Shown piece after piece: positions 46,415 to 55,504 of a stretch of DNA of 64,000 nt. The DNA is taken from contig NZ_BJOB01000010.1 in the NCBI RefSeq assembly GCF_006539985.1, forward strand, positions 22,046 through 86,045, written 5' to 3'. Source of the DNA: Kurthia gibsonii (GTDB lineage Bacteria; Bacillota; Bacilli; Bacillales_A; Planococcaceae). The notes below the pieces were generated by a model. That model had not been told where the DNA came from, did not search any database, and was given only the letters and a program-made list of their open reading frames with translations. Position numbers and translations under genes: made by a program. How positions within the stretch are numbered: the first letter of the stretch is position 1; the number at the start of each line of letters is the position of its first letter.

Positions 46415-48025
46415 CTACATACCTAGTTTGCGTGCGATTTTCGTCACGCGACTACCTAATAATTTTTGTGCTAAACCGATACGCAGTGATAGATATCCAT
46501 ACACAGCTATACCTACAGAACCACAGACAATAATATAAATCATTGCTGTAAAGCGTGTTTCTACTTCAGGTAAAATGAATGATAACCCTTCGCGAGTTAG
46601 CCATACAATCAACGTCATAACCGCTGTTAAAATAACAATTAAAATAGAACGTCGAATGACCACTTGTGGTTTGTAATCTAATACTTTACTTAAAACAATT
46701 AAATTGATACCAATTGATACCATATAACCAATGGTTGTTGCTAAAATCGCACCATCTGCTTCTAACCATTGAATCATTGGGATGTTTATGGATAACTTCA
46801 CTAAAATCCCTGTCAATAAACTTAAAATAATCCACTTTTGATAGTCAATTCCTTGTAACAATGCAGCCGTTACTTGGAAGAATGCGAATAAGATTGCTAC
46901 TGGTGCATAATGAGCTAATACGCTCGCTCCCATTGCATCTGGTTCATATAACATCGTGTACACATCATACGATAAAATCGAAATACCTATGACTGCTGGA
47001 AGTGTAATAAATAATAGAATTTGATATGTCTTATCCACAGCATCAATCAATTCACCACGCTGTTTTTGCGTATAATAACGTGTAATTGTCGGTACGAGTG
47101 CCATTGAAAATCCCGTTGCTAACATAACAGGGATGATGACAATCTTATGTGTAGTAAAGTTCAACATGCCGAGAATATTATCTGAAATTTTCGCTAAACC
47201 AATACTCGACATCGCTTGGTTAAACGTGAACATATCAACTAATTGGAATAATGGGTTTGCAACCCCTACAAAAATGTAAGGAATCGAATACGTAATAACT
47301 TCTTTATAAATCTTTTTGTAGCTGAGTTCTCCGGACGGGATACTTTCAGCTAACTTCAAATCAAATTCCGGCTTCAATTTACGCCAGTAATAATATAAAC
47401 ATAATAAACCACCAATAGCTCCAATAAACGCTGAGAATACAGCGAATGATACTGCTGTTTGTGCCTGACCAGCAAACACATTCATTACTAAGAATGAGCC
47501 GACTAACAGCACAACAATTCGTACAATTTGTTCGACTAATTGTGATACTGCTGTTGGTGACATATGGTTATAACCTTGGAAGAATCCACGTAGCAAACTC
47601 ATAAATGGTACTGCGATTAACGCAAAACTCACCCAACGAATCACACTTGCAATTTGTGGTACTGTGAAAATTTGATCATCGTCTTTAATAACCAATTCTG
47701 CAATCGGTGTTGCTAGGGCATACAATGCAATAAACGATAAAATACCAGTTCCAAGCATAATCATTAAACCCGACTTGACAAGTTTTCTACCCGACTCATA
47801 ATCACCCATACTGTTATATTTAGCGACGAATTTCGAAACAGCTACAGGTGCTCCTGAAATCGCAATCGACAACATAATTGAATAAGGAATATATGCATAA
47901 GAATATAGTGTAACATTCTCTTGACCGATAATCGCGTAGAACGGGAATATGTATACAAGACCTAATACTTTTGATAAAAACATACCAATCGTAAGAATGG
48001 CAGTTCCCTTCATTAATGATGACAT
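46415..48025 (-). CDS. ytgP: YtgP, MurJ-type lipid II flippase (MOP superfamily)
   Basis: A 536-residue membrane protein with about 14 transmembrane segments and the MVF/polysaccharide-biosynthesis opening (LMKGTAILTIGMFLSKVLGLVYIFP). B. subtilis YtgP (MurJ) flips lipid II and is functionally redundant with Amj. GGAAGG precedes the ATG. It is followed by the pseudouridine synthase gene. Confidence 0.92.
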   Translation of the reverse strand: MSSLMKGTAILTIGMFLSKVLGLVYIFPFYAIIGQENVTLYSYAYIPYSIMLSIAISGAPVAVSKFVAKYNSMGDYESGRKLVKSGLMIMLGTGILSFIALYALATPIAELVIKDDDQIFTVPQIASVIRWVSFALIAVPFMSLLRGFFQGYNHMSPTAVSQLVEQIVRIVVLLVGSFLVMNVFAGQAQTAVSFAVFSAFIGAIGGLLCLYYYWRKLKPEFDLKLAESIPSGELSYKKIYKEVITYSIPYIFVGVANPLFQLVDMFTFNQAMSSIGLAKISDNILGMLNFTTHKIVIIPVMLATGFSMALVPTITRYYTQKQRGELIDAVDKTYQILLFITLPAVIGISILSYDVYTMLYEPDAMGASVLAHYAPVAILFAFFQVTAALLQGIDYQKWIILSLLTGILVKLSINIPMIQWLEADGAILATTIGYMVSIGINLIVLSKVLDYKPQVVIRRSILIVILTAVMTLIVWLTREGLSFILPEVETRFTAMIYIIVCGSVGIAVYGYLSLRIGLAQKLLGSRVTKIARKLGM

Positions 48026-48151
48026 AAAATCCTTCCATTCTGTCCAAATCTAATAAAACCTAAACTATAGTTTACAACTCGATATACAATTACTCAAATA
48101 GTTTCTTCATTTCATGTATAATAAAATTAAAAAAGAAAGTGAGCTAGAAAA

Positions 48152-49417
48152 ATGTATGATGTAATTGTAATTGGTGGCGGACCATCTGGACTAATGGCCG
48201 CAATCGCTGCTGGGTCTAAAGGTAAAAAAGTATTGTTGCTTGAAAAAGGTAAAAAGCTAGGGCAGAAATTAGCAATTTCTGGAGGTGGTCGATGTAATGT
48301 GACAAACCGTCTACCTGTTGAGGAGATTGTTAAACATATTCCTGGTAACGGCCGCTTTCTTTATAGTCCTTTTACGGTATTTAATAACGAAGATATTATC
48401 GCATTCTTTGAAAATCTAGGTGTTGCTTTAAAAGAAGAAGATCACGGGCGCATGTTCCCTGTATCAAATCGCGCACTAGATGTTGTAGATGCGCTGTTAC
48501 GCGAACTTGATCGTCTTCACGTTGAAGTACGCAAATTAACAAAAGTAAGTAAGTTACTCATGAACGATGAAAAAGTGATTGGCGTTCGTTTAGAAGATGG
48601 TACCGAAATCAAATCACAAGCAGTTATCGTAGCAGTTGGTGGTAAAGCTGTACCTCAAACTGGTTCAACAGGTGACGGTTATCCATGGGCTGAAAAAGCT
48701 GGACACACTATAACAGACCTCTATCCAACAGAAGTTCCCTTACTATCAAATGATGACTTTATCCAATCAAAAGAACTTCAAGGTTTAGCACTTCGCGATG
48801 CCGCTGTATCCGTTCTGAAAAAAAATGGTAAACCGATTGTAACACATACAATGGATATGCTTTTTACACATTTCGGTTTAAGTGGGCCGGCCATTCTTCG
48901 TTGTAGCCAATATGTTGTAAAAGAAATGAAAAAAAATGGACAGAAACCTGTTACGATGCGTATTGCATCATTACCAGAACATAATGCCGAATCCGCTTTT
49001 CAAACGCTCTTTAAATTAGCAAAAGACGAGCCAAAAAAAGCGCTAAAAAATGTCTGGAAAGGCATTGTTCCAGAGCGCTGGTTACTTTTTTTAATGCAAC
49101 GTGCAAATATCGATGAAGCATTAACGGGAGCGGATTTATCTGCTGAGCAAACGCGCACGCTCGCACAATCACTTGTCGCATTCGACATGACTGTCTACGG
49201 TACACAACCAATTGAAAAAGCTTTTGTAACAGGTGGTGGTGTATCTACGAAAGAAATCGAACCAAAAACAATGGCTTCTAAGAAAAAACACGGTCTATTT
49301 TTCTGCGGCGAAATTTTAGACATACATGGTTACACAGGTGGTTATAATATTACTGCAGCTCTAGTCACAGGACATATTGCAGGTGATAGCGCAGCTTCTC
49401 TCTCATACCCTATCTAA
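48152..49417 (+). CDS. ytfP: YtfP, HI0933-family FAD-dependent oxidoreductase
   Basis: A 421-residue flavoprotein: N-terminal [10 protein letters not shown] dinucleotide site, [17 protein letters not shown], and the C-terminal [18 protein letters not shown] that closes the FAD site. The family is annotated as aminoacetone oxidase or BaiN-like reductase; the substrate is unclear. It is divergent from ytgP, as in B. subtilis. Confidence 0.9.
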   Translation: MYDVIVIGGGPSGLMAAIAAGSKGKKVLLLEKGKKLGQKLAISGGGRCNVTNRLPVEEIVKHIPGNGRFLYSPFTVFNNEDIIAFFENLGVALKEEDHGRMFPVSNRALDVVDALLRELDRLHVEVRKLTKVSKLLMNDEKVIGVRLEDGTEIKSQAVIVAVGGKAVPQTGSTGDGYPWAEKAGHTITDLYPTEVPLLSNDDFIQSKELQGLALRDAAVSVLKKNGKPIVTHTMDMLFTHFGLSGPAILRCSQYVVKEMKKNGQKPVTMRIASLPEHNAESAFQTLFKLAKDEPKKALKNVWKGIVPERWLLFLMQRANIDEALTGADLSAEQTRTLAQSLVAFDMTVYGTQPIEKAFVTGGGVSTKEIEPKTMASKKKHGLFFCGEILDIHGYTGGYNITAALVTGHIAGDSAASLSYPI

Positions 49418-49428
49418 CGTTTTTTAAG

Positions 49429-49460
49429 TACGAGTCGTTTCCATACGATTCGTATTTTTT
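49429..49460 (+). terminator. Terminator of ytfP
   Basis: TACGAGTCGT and ACGATTCGTA arms followed by six T. Confidence 0.9.
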
Positions 49461-49599
49461 ATGTCAAAATCTATTTCTGTCACAAATTTGTACGTTATAT
49501 AGTATGAACATATTGTTTTTAATTCTTTTTAAGTACATAAATTCTATATTATGGTATTCTATAGGAATAAGTAAACAACTAAGAATTGGAGTGCATTGC

Positions 49600-50820
49600 A
49601 TGAAAAAGTTATTTGCGAATTTATCACATTCGCCTCCAGCATCGATTTATATTCAACGTGAATTTGCCAAACAAAATATTAAAAGATTATTTCTTGTTTC
49701 GATATTTTCGTTATTTATGCTTTCCACTATTTTTTTTATTAACTTATATGCACACACAGATACTACATATAATTTTAAAGACTATAAAGGATATGTTATT
49801 TGTTACATTCTTATTATAGCACTTAATATTTTTACATTAATTTATGCTTTTAAACATCGAAGAAAACAGGCAATCTCGTTTGAACAAACTAAAAAGATCA
49901 ATGCTATTATCTTTTTATACGTTTGGATTACCCTTCTGAGCAGTTGCTATATTTCAAATTATGACCAACAATTACATGGACAAATTGTGATTTACTTAGT
50001 CTATGATTTCTTATGTTCATGCGTTGTAATTATACCTCTCAGAAAAACGATGATTCCGATTTTATTTTGCACAATTTTACTTAGTATAGCTATTATTTTC
50101 AACTCAAACTTTATTACATCAGGACAATTTAATTTAATCTTATTACTATTAATTACTGTTTTAACGCTCTCTTTAAATTACTTAAATTATCATATTATGA
50201 AACAACACTTAGAGCAAAATCAACGTCTTGTTGAAGAAAAACAAGTATCAAAAATGTTAACAAAAGAACTTAGAGCTGCTGCTTATACAGATGAATTAAC
50301 TAATTTATCAAATCGTCGCGGCTATTTACATCATTTAGATTATTTACAAACACAACTTCCTTGTAAAATGACCGTGCTCATGATTGATATTGATTGTTTT
50401 AAAAAATATAATGATTACTATGGACATGCGTATGGAGATATCGTACTTGCAAAAGTCGCTTCTACACTACATGATTTATGTACAGGTCCGAATCGATTTG
50501 CTTCACGTTGGGGTGGAGAAGAATTTTTAGTACTACTTCAAAATCATACAAAGAATGAAGTACATCGATTTTACAAGCAATTTTTAAACCGGATTAATTC
50601 ATACCACATCCAACATGTAGCTTCTGAAACTGCCGATTATTTAACTTTTAGTATTGGTGGGAATTCACAGACTATTATACAAGTAGATGATATGAATACT
50701 TGCATATTACATGCTGACGAAGCTCAATATATGGTAAAACATTCAACAAAAAATGATTTTGTTTTAATGGAAAATGGGAAGATTATTTCTATGCCAGACT
50801 CTATTGCACAATGTCAATAA
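49600..50820 (+). CDS. Membrane-bound GGDEF diguanylate cyclase
   Basis: A 406-residue protein with six predicted membrane segments (about 30-210) and a C-terminal GGDEF domain (about 240-400). The active signature is GGEEF preceded by DIDCFKKYNDYYGHAYGD, which looks catalytically intact. No RxxD inhibitory site precedes it. The ATG at 49600 follows TTGGAG; the frame back to 49504 is intergenic. It is the second GGDEF protein in this window. Confidence 0.88.
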   Translation: MKKLFANLSHSPPASIYIQREFAKQNIKRLFLVSIFSLFMLSTIFFINLYAHTDTTYNFKDYKGYVICYILIIALNIFTLIYAFKHRRKQAISFEQTKKINAIIFLYVWITLLSSCYISNYDQQLHGQIVIYLVYDFLCSCVVIIPLRKTMIPILFCTILLSIAIIFNSNFITSGQFNLILLLLITVLTLSLNYLNYHIMKQHLEQNQRLVEEKQVSKMLTKELRAAAYTDELTNLSNRRGYLHHLDYLQTQLPCKMTVLMIDIDCFKKYNDYYGHAYGDIVLAKVASTLHDLCTGPNRFASRWGGEEFLVLLQNHTKNEVHRFYKQFLNRINSYHIQHVASETADYLTFSIGGNSQTIIQVDDMNTCILHADEAQYMVKHSTKNDFVLMENGKIISMPDSIAQCQ

Positions 50821-50882
50821 ACGGAACTTTTTATGTTTATAAACGTTTTAATTGTAATCGCGTAAAATAAAAGGAGATCAAC

Positions 50883-51503
50883 ATGCGAAAAGCTTCACAA
50901 TTACTCATTGGAATTATTATTGCTCTTAGTCTTTTTATTTTTTGTGTCGTGTTATTAGTTAAAACACTTATATTTAATAACGAAGCACAACCTAAACCAG
51001 TAGAATCAAAGAAAGTCGGTTACACAGAAAAAGAATTTATTAAAAAAATTGCACCAACTGCTCAAAAAATTGCGGACCGCTATGGTTTATACGCTTCTGT
51101 TATGATTGCACAAGCAACACTCGAAAGTAACTCTGGAAACAGTGAACTTGCTAGTGCACCCAACTACAATCTTTTTGGAATTAAAGGAACTTATAAAGGT
51201 GAAAGTGTTCTACTACCTACTCAAGAAGATGATGGTAAAGGGAATTTACGTACCATTGATGCTGCATTTCGAAAGTACAATTCTTACGAAGAGAGCATGA
51301 AAGATTATGCAACACTTTTAAAGAACGGCACTTCATGGAACAAGAAGTTTTATAAAAAAACATTCAAGTCTTCCGCTTCTACCTATCAAGAAGCAACAGA
51401 AGCATTAACAGGTAGTTATGCTACCGACACAAAGTATAATAAAAAATTAAATGCGATGATTCAGCAGTATAACTTACAAAAATATGATGAATCGAAGAAC
51501 TAA
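50883..51503 (+). CDS. Membrane-anchored GH73 N-acetylglucosaminidase
   Basis: A 206-residue peptidoglycan hydrolase: one N-terminal anchor (about 8-29) and a FlgJ/LytG-type GH73 domain (about 50-195). The catalytic glutamate is in QATLESNSGNS, and NYNLFGIKGTYKG is the second family motif. There are no wall-binding repeats. It lies 62 bases after the GGDEF gene and has its own AAAGGAG. A role in wall turnover or daughter separation is inferred. Confidence 0.9.
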   Translation: MRKASQLLIGIIIALSLFIFCVVLLVKTLIFNNEAQPKPVESKKVGYTEKEFIKKIAPTAQKIADRYGLYASVMIAQATLESNSGNSELASAPNYNLFGIKGTYKGESVLLPTQEDDGKGNLRTIDAAFRKYNSYEESMKDYATLLKNGTSWNKKFYKKTFKSSASTYQEATEALTGSYATDTKYNKKLNAMIQQYNLQKYDESKN

Positions 51504-51516
51504 CTTTTATAAGCAC

Positions 51517-51565
51517 AAAAGGAAGAAGAACCTCGCTCTATGCGGTGGTTCATCTTCCTTTTTAT
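51517..51565 (+). terminator. Bidirectional terminator after the GH73 gene
   Basis: AAAGGAAGAnGAACC and GGTTCnTCTTCCTTT arms with A and T flanks, between convergent genes. Confidence 0.88.
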
Positions 51566-51582
51566 TTATGTATATACGCAAG

Positions 51583-51870
51583 CTAACTTAAAAATGTCTT
51601 TGAATAGCTATCAATTTGATTGAAAATCATAAATTCTGCCATTGTTTTAATCTGTTCAATTATTTTTTGATCATCGGTCAAAGCTAATTGAAAATCTTCT
51701 TCGTTTTTTTCAATCTGAATAATACCATTCGATAAATCAACAGCCACAGATAAATACATCTGCTGGTCAATTGTTACCTTTGCTTCTACCTTCTTTTTCT
51801 CTAAATCAATAAATGGATAATGATATGTAATCGTATTCTCTGTATTACTTTGTTTTTTTGAATTGATCAT
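51583..51870 (-). CDS. Small hypothetical protein
   Basis: A 95-residue acidic soluble protein, beta-rich in its first half (ITYHYPFIDLEKKKVEAKVTI) and helical at the end. I do not recognise the family. AGGAG lies 6 bases before the ATG, which supports a real gene. It stands alone between the GH73 gene and the BI-1 gene. Confidence 0.6.
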   Translation of the reverse strand: MINSKKQSNTENTITYHYPFIDLEKKKVEAKVTIDQQMYLSVAVDLSNGIIQIEKNEEDFQLALTDDQKIIEQIKTMAEFMIFNQIDSYSKTFLS

Positions 51871-51956
51871 ATGCTCTCCTCCACTTCTACAAACACACTA
51901 TAAACACCCTTATTACACACAATAATGAAAACAGTTGAAAAACGCAACTTTTTCAT

Positions 51957-51996
51957 AGAAAAAGGAGAGTTGTCAGACCTATAACAACTCTCCTTT
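51957..51996 (-). terminator. Terminator of the BI-1 gene
   Basis: AAAGGAGAGTTGT and ACAACTCTCCTTT arms, T-run on the minus strand. Confidence 0.9.
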
Positions 51997-51998
51997 AT

Positions 51999-52622
51999 TT
52001 AAAATGTGCGACGAATATTGTACACAAGACTTAATAGATATTGGAATAAGTTAATGAAATCTAAATATAAATTTAGTGCAATCATCGGTACATCTTCATC
52101 CTTAATTGGTTGTTTTGCAATTTGATTCATATCGAAAATCGTATAAACCGTAAATACAATGACCCCTAATGCACTAACGAAAATCCATACGACTGATGAA
52201 AATTTCACAAAAATCGCAATGATTGAGAATGCGATTAAACCAACTAATAAGATGAATAAGATACTTCCTTTATTCGTAAAGTCTCGTTTCGTATAATAAC
52301 CATATAAACCAGCTGCGATGAAGATGATTGCAGTCGTCCCTAAAATGAGTAAGACCACTCCTCCACCTAATGCACCTAGATAAAAATTTAACGCACTATA
52401 AAATGTAATACCGACTAATGTTGCGACAATAATCGATATGAATCTTCCTAACCTTCTCATTGTACGACTAAACATCATTGCAATTAGTAAGATTAACGTC
52501 ACAATACTAAGTGGTAATATAAAGATCTGTGGTAATACGGTTCCTATTAATAATCCAATAATTGTAAAAACCCATAAGACTGTGAAGAATTGTAGCACTT
52601 TATTGAATTGTTGTTTTTCCAT
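51999..52622 (-). CDS. Bax inhibitor-1 (BI-1/YetJ) family membrane protein
   Basis: A 207-residue protein with seven hydrophobic segments. The C-terminal TIFDMNQIA and LYLDFINLFQYLLSL are the BI-1 signature; the two aspartates form the proton/calcium switch in B. subtilis YetJ. A pH-sensitive calcium leak role is known for that family and inferred here. GGAGG precedes the ATG. Confidence 0.85.
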   Translation of the reverse strand: MEKQQFNKVLQFFTVLWVFTIIGLLIGTVLPQIFILPLSIVTLILLIAMMFSRTMRRLGRFISIIVATLVGITFYSALNFYLGALGGGVVLLILGTTAIIFIAAGLYGYYTKRDFTNKGSILFILLVGLIAFSIIAIFVKFSSVVWIFVSALGVIVFTVYTIFDMNQIAKQPIKDEDVPMIALNLYLDFINLFQYLLSLVYNIRRTF

Positions 52623-52731
52623 CGGCGTTCGCCTCCATTACCTTACTTACTGTTTTTATACCCGATTTGTTTCATTTTTCAGCAAAAAATTTGTTATGAT
52701 ACGTTTATGACATAATTTAGGAGTGGGTCAA

Positions 52732-53646
52732 TTGAAAATTCAACAAGTAGCAATCGTAGGACTTGGTGCACTTGGTGTACTGTATGCAGAACATTTTTCA
52801 AAACGATTACCAAAAGAACGCGTAGAAGTGATTGCAGACGCTAAACGTATTGAACGCTATAAACGCGACGGTATTTTTTGTAATGGCGAACCTTGTACAT
52901 TCCATTATGTAACACCTGAACAAGCGACACCCGCAGACTTGATTTTAATCGCAACAAAGTTTGATGGTTTATCTGAAGCCATTGAGATAATTCGTCCAAT
53001 CGTACAAAAACAAACGATTATTCTCTCTGTATTAAATGGCATTATTAGTGAAGAAGAGATAGCAAAAGCATTCGGTGTCAAACATACACTATATTGTGTA
53101 GCACAAGGAATGGATGCACTAAAAGTAGACAACCGTATGACCTATGTCAATAAGGGTTTACTTTGTATCGGAGCGGGCTTGGAAGGAATGGAGCTTGAAC
53201 GCCTACATACCGTTACAAACTTCTTCAACGAAACAGAATTCCCCTATGAAGTCGATCCACAAATGCGCCATCGCTTATGGGGGAAATTCATGTTAAATGT
53301 AGGTGTTAATCAAACTGTTGCTGCAATTGAAGGTACATTCCATGATGTTCAAATCGAAGGTGAAGCGCGCGAGATGATGGTTGACGCGATGCGTGAAGTC
53401 ATTACGATTGGACAGGCTGAAGGAATTGCACTTTCGGAAAAAGACTTGAATTATTGGCTTGATATTTTAGCAACACTAAATCCAGATGGAAAACCTTCTA
53501 TGGCACAAGATGTCGATGCAAAAAGAAAAAGTGAACTGCCACTTTTCGCAGGAACTATCCGAAAATTAGGTGCAAAACATCAAATTGCTACACCAACGAA
53601 TAATAAACTTTATGAAATTATCCATGCAAAAGAATTAAATTATTAG
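52732..53646 (+). CDS. 2-Dehydropantoate 2-reductase-like (ApbA/PanE family)
   Basis: A 304-residue NADPH-dependent ketopantoate-reductase-family protein: IVGLGALGVLYAEHF at the N-terminus, catalytic lysine in WGKFMLNVGVNQ, and SMAQDVDAKRKSEL in the C-terminal helix domain. TTG start 8 bases after AGGAG; the GTG three codons upstream lies on the ribosome site. Bacilli usually encode two such paralogues, so whether this one makes pantoate is uncertain. Confidence 0.82.
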   Translation: MKIQQVAIVGLGALGVLYAEHFSKRLPKERVEVIADAKRIERYKRDGIFCNGEPCTFHYVTPEQATPADLILIATKFDGLSEAIEIIRPIVQKQTIILSVLNGIISEEEIAKAFGVKHTLYCVAQGMDALKVDNRMTYVNKGLLCIGAGLEGMELERLHTVTNFFNETEFPYEVDPQMRHRLWGKFMLNVGVNQTVAAIEGTFHDVQIEGEAREMMVDAMREVITIGQAEGIALSEKDLNYWLDILATLNPDGKPSMAQDVDAKRKSELPLFAGTIRKLGAKHQIATPTNNKLYEIIHAKELNY

Positions 53647-53648
53647 TA

Positions 53649-53662
53649 TGAAAGCACTTTCA
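53649..53662 (+). promoter_or_regulatory. cre-like site upstream of the glutamate symporter gene
   Basis: TGAAAGCACTTTCA matches the 14-base cre consensus TGWNANCGNTNWCA at every fixed position but one (central CG reads CA). It lies 16-30 bases upstream of a TATAAT at 53679-53684, so it overlaps the expected -35. CcpA binding here would repress the downstream symporter. ccpA itself is in this window. Confidence 0.55.
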
Positions 53663-53767
53663 TTTCCTTTTGTTTTATTATAATATAACAGTAAGCATTA
53701 TTTTTCTTTATATCATACATAGAGAATTGTAATGCTTATTTTATTTTTACATAAAGGGGATGAATGG

Positions 53768-55042
53768 ATGAAATTAGCAAAACGTATTTTAATGGCACTT
53801 GCATTAGGGGCTATTGTAGGTGTTATCATTAACGCCTTTTTCCCGAGTATTTTTAAACCTTTAGATGGTTATCTATTTACACCACTTGGCACAATTTTCT
53901 TAAACTTAATTAAGATGGTGATTGTACCACTTGTATTCTTCTCGATTGTGACAGGTGTTGCGAATATTGGTGATCCTAAAAAACTCGGCAGAATTGGTAT
54001 TAAGACGATTACATTCTTTTTAACAACAACTGCTATCGCAATTACAATCGGAATTGTTTTAGCACTGATTTTAAAACCAGGTCTTGCTGGAACGTTTCAA
54101 ACAGATAATTTAAACTATGAACCAACAAAAGCACCGCCCGTATCAGAGACATTCCTCGGTATCATTCCAGTTAACCCAATTGCTGCAATGGCAGAAGGTG
54201 CAATGCTACAAATTATCTTCTTCGCTGTTTTCATCGGCTTTGCGATTAGCTATTTAGGTAAAAAAGTAGAGGGTATTGCAAAACTAATGGAACAAGGGAA
54301 CGAAATTATGATGTTCTTAGTCAACCTTGTCATGAAGTTTGCACCATTTGGTACATTCGGTTTAATCGCCTCTGCAGTTGGTCAACTCGGATTTAGTGCA
54401 TTAAAAGCAATGTTCTTATACATGCTTGTTGTATTGCTGGCACTTGCTGTCCACTTCTTCTTCGTTTACGGCGGTGCTATCAAGTTTTTAGCAAAGCGTA
54501 ATCCAGTACAGGTAATTAAAACGTATTCTCCTGCAATGGCTGTATCGTTTAGTACATCAAGTAGTAGCGCTACACTACCTGTCGCTATGGAAATTGCGCA
54601 GAAAAAACTTGGCGTCCCTCGTTCAATTAGTTCATTCGTACAACCACTCGGTGCAACGATTAACATGGATGGAACTGCGATTATGCAAGGAGTTGCAACA
54701 ATCTTTATTGCACAAGTTTTCTCGGTTGATTTATCCATTACAGCGCTAATTACAGTCGTATTAACAGCTGTACTCGCAAGTATTGGAACTGCTGCTGTTC
54801 CAGGCGCTGGTCTTATCATGCTTGCTATGGTATTAACAGCGGTTGGCTTACCTGTTGAAGGTATCGCTTTAATCATCGGTATTGATCGTCTACTCGATAT
54901 GACACGTACTATGTTGAATTCAACAGGTGACCTAGCATGTACACTCTATGTAACAACAAGTGAAGAAAATAAAGGTGAAGTATTTGACGATGTTTACGAG
55001 TCTGAAGAAGATGATTTTGCAAAATCGCAAACGAAGAGTTAG
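53768..55042 (+). CDS. Dicarboxylate/glutamate:cation symporter (GltP/GltT family)
   Basis: A 424-residue DAACS transporter with about eight membrane helices and two re-entrant loops. The serine-rich HP1 reads FSTSSSSATLP, and the substrate/Na-binding GATINMDGTA follows. It imports glutamate, aspartate or C4 dicarboxylates with protons or sodium. The ATG at 53768 follows AAGGGGATGA; the 12-residue upstream extension is rejected. A cre-like box lies upstream. Confidence 0.9.
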   Translation: MKLAKRILMALALGAIVGVIINAFFPSIFKPLDGYLFTPLGTIFLNLIKMVIVPLVFFSIVTGVANIGDPKKLGRIGIKTITFFLTTTAIAITIGIVLALILKPGLAGTFQTDNLNYEPTKAPPVSETFLGIIPVNPIAAMAEGAMLQIIFFAVFIGFAISYLGKKVEGIAKLMEQGNEIMMFLVNLVMKFAPFGTFGLIASAVGQLGFSALKAMFLYMLVVLLALAVHFFFVYGGAIKFLAKRNPVQVIKTYSPAMAVSFSTSSSSATLPVAMEIAQKKLGVPRSISSFVQPLGATINMDGTAIMQGVATIFIAQVFSVDLSITALITVVLTAVLASIGTAAVPGAGLIMLAMVLTAVGLPVEGIALIIGIDRLLDMTRTMLNSTGDLACTLYVTTSEENKGEVFDDVYESEEDDFAKSQTKS

Positions 55043-55045
55043 AGA

Positions 55046-55078
55046 GAAAAATCGCGCTTTGGTGCGATTTTTTCTTTT
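55046..55078 (+). terminator. Terminator of the symporter gene
   Basis: AAAAATCGC and GCGATTTTTT arms, directly after the stop. Confidence 0.9.
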
Positions 55079-55137
55079 CCTACTTGAAACAAAATCTAAC
55101 GTAATTCGTATATGTACTAACGAAAGGATGGTTGTGT

Positions 55138-55437
55138 ATGTTTTTTGTGACGACATTAATTGCTTTTTTATACGAAGCCTATCTCGCAATTCCGATTGTA
55201 GGGGGGGCTACAGTACTTGCTACTGGCTATGCAACTGTATGGGTTGCTCTTGTCATTCATGCAATTGTACTCATCGTTCGTATGGGGACAATCCAATCAA
55301 AAGTAGTTCCAATCATTGCGATTTTCTTAACTTGTTTCACATGGATTCCTATACTTGGATGGGGTATTCATCTATGTATCGCAATTCTTTACTTCATTGA
55401 TTTATTGCTCGGGAAATATTCAATTCGTCGACTGTAA
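55138..55437 (+). CDS. Small membrane protein
   Basis: A 99-residue protein with three hydrophobic segments (about 3-20, 25-48 and 58-90), rich in I, V and W, ending in a basic KYSIRRL. The ATG at 55138 lies 6 bases after AAAGGATGG. I cannot name a family with confidence; similar small hypothetical membrane proteins occur in Bacillales near pepF. Confidence 0.65.
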   Translation: MFFVTTLIAFLYEAYLAIPIVGGATVLATGYATVWVALVIHAIVLIVRMGTIQSKVVPIIAIFLTCFTWIPILGWGIHLCIAILYFIDLLLGKYSIRRL

Positions 55438-55504
55438 TCATTTACTTCACAATCCGAAATATTTAGAATATAATGAAAAGACTAAATATAAGGAGTGAAG
55501 TGAT

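Noticed and set aside
49504..49599. 32-residue N-terminal extension of the membrane GGDEF protein
   Set aside because: It lies in the intergenic region and lacks a ribosome site; the ATG at 49600 has a proper one.
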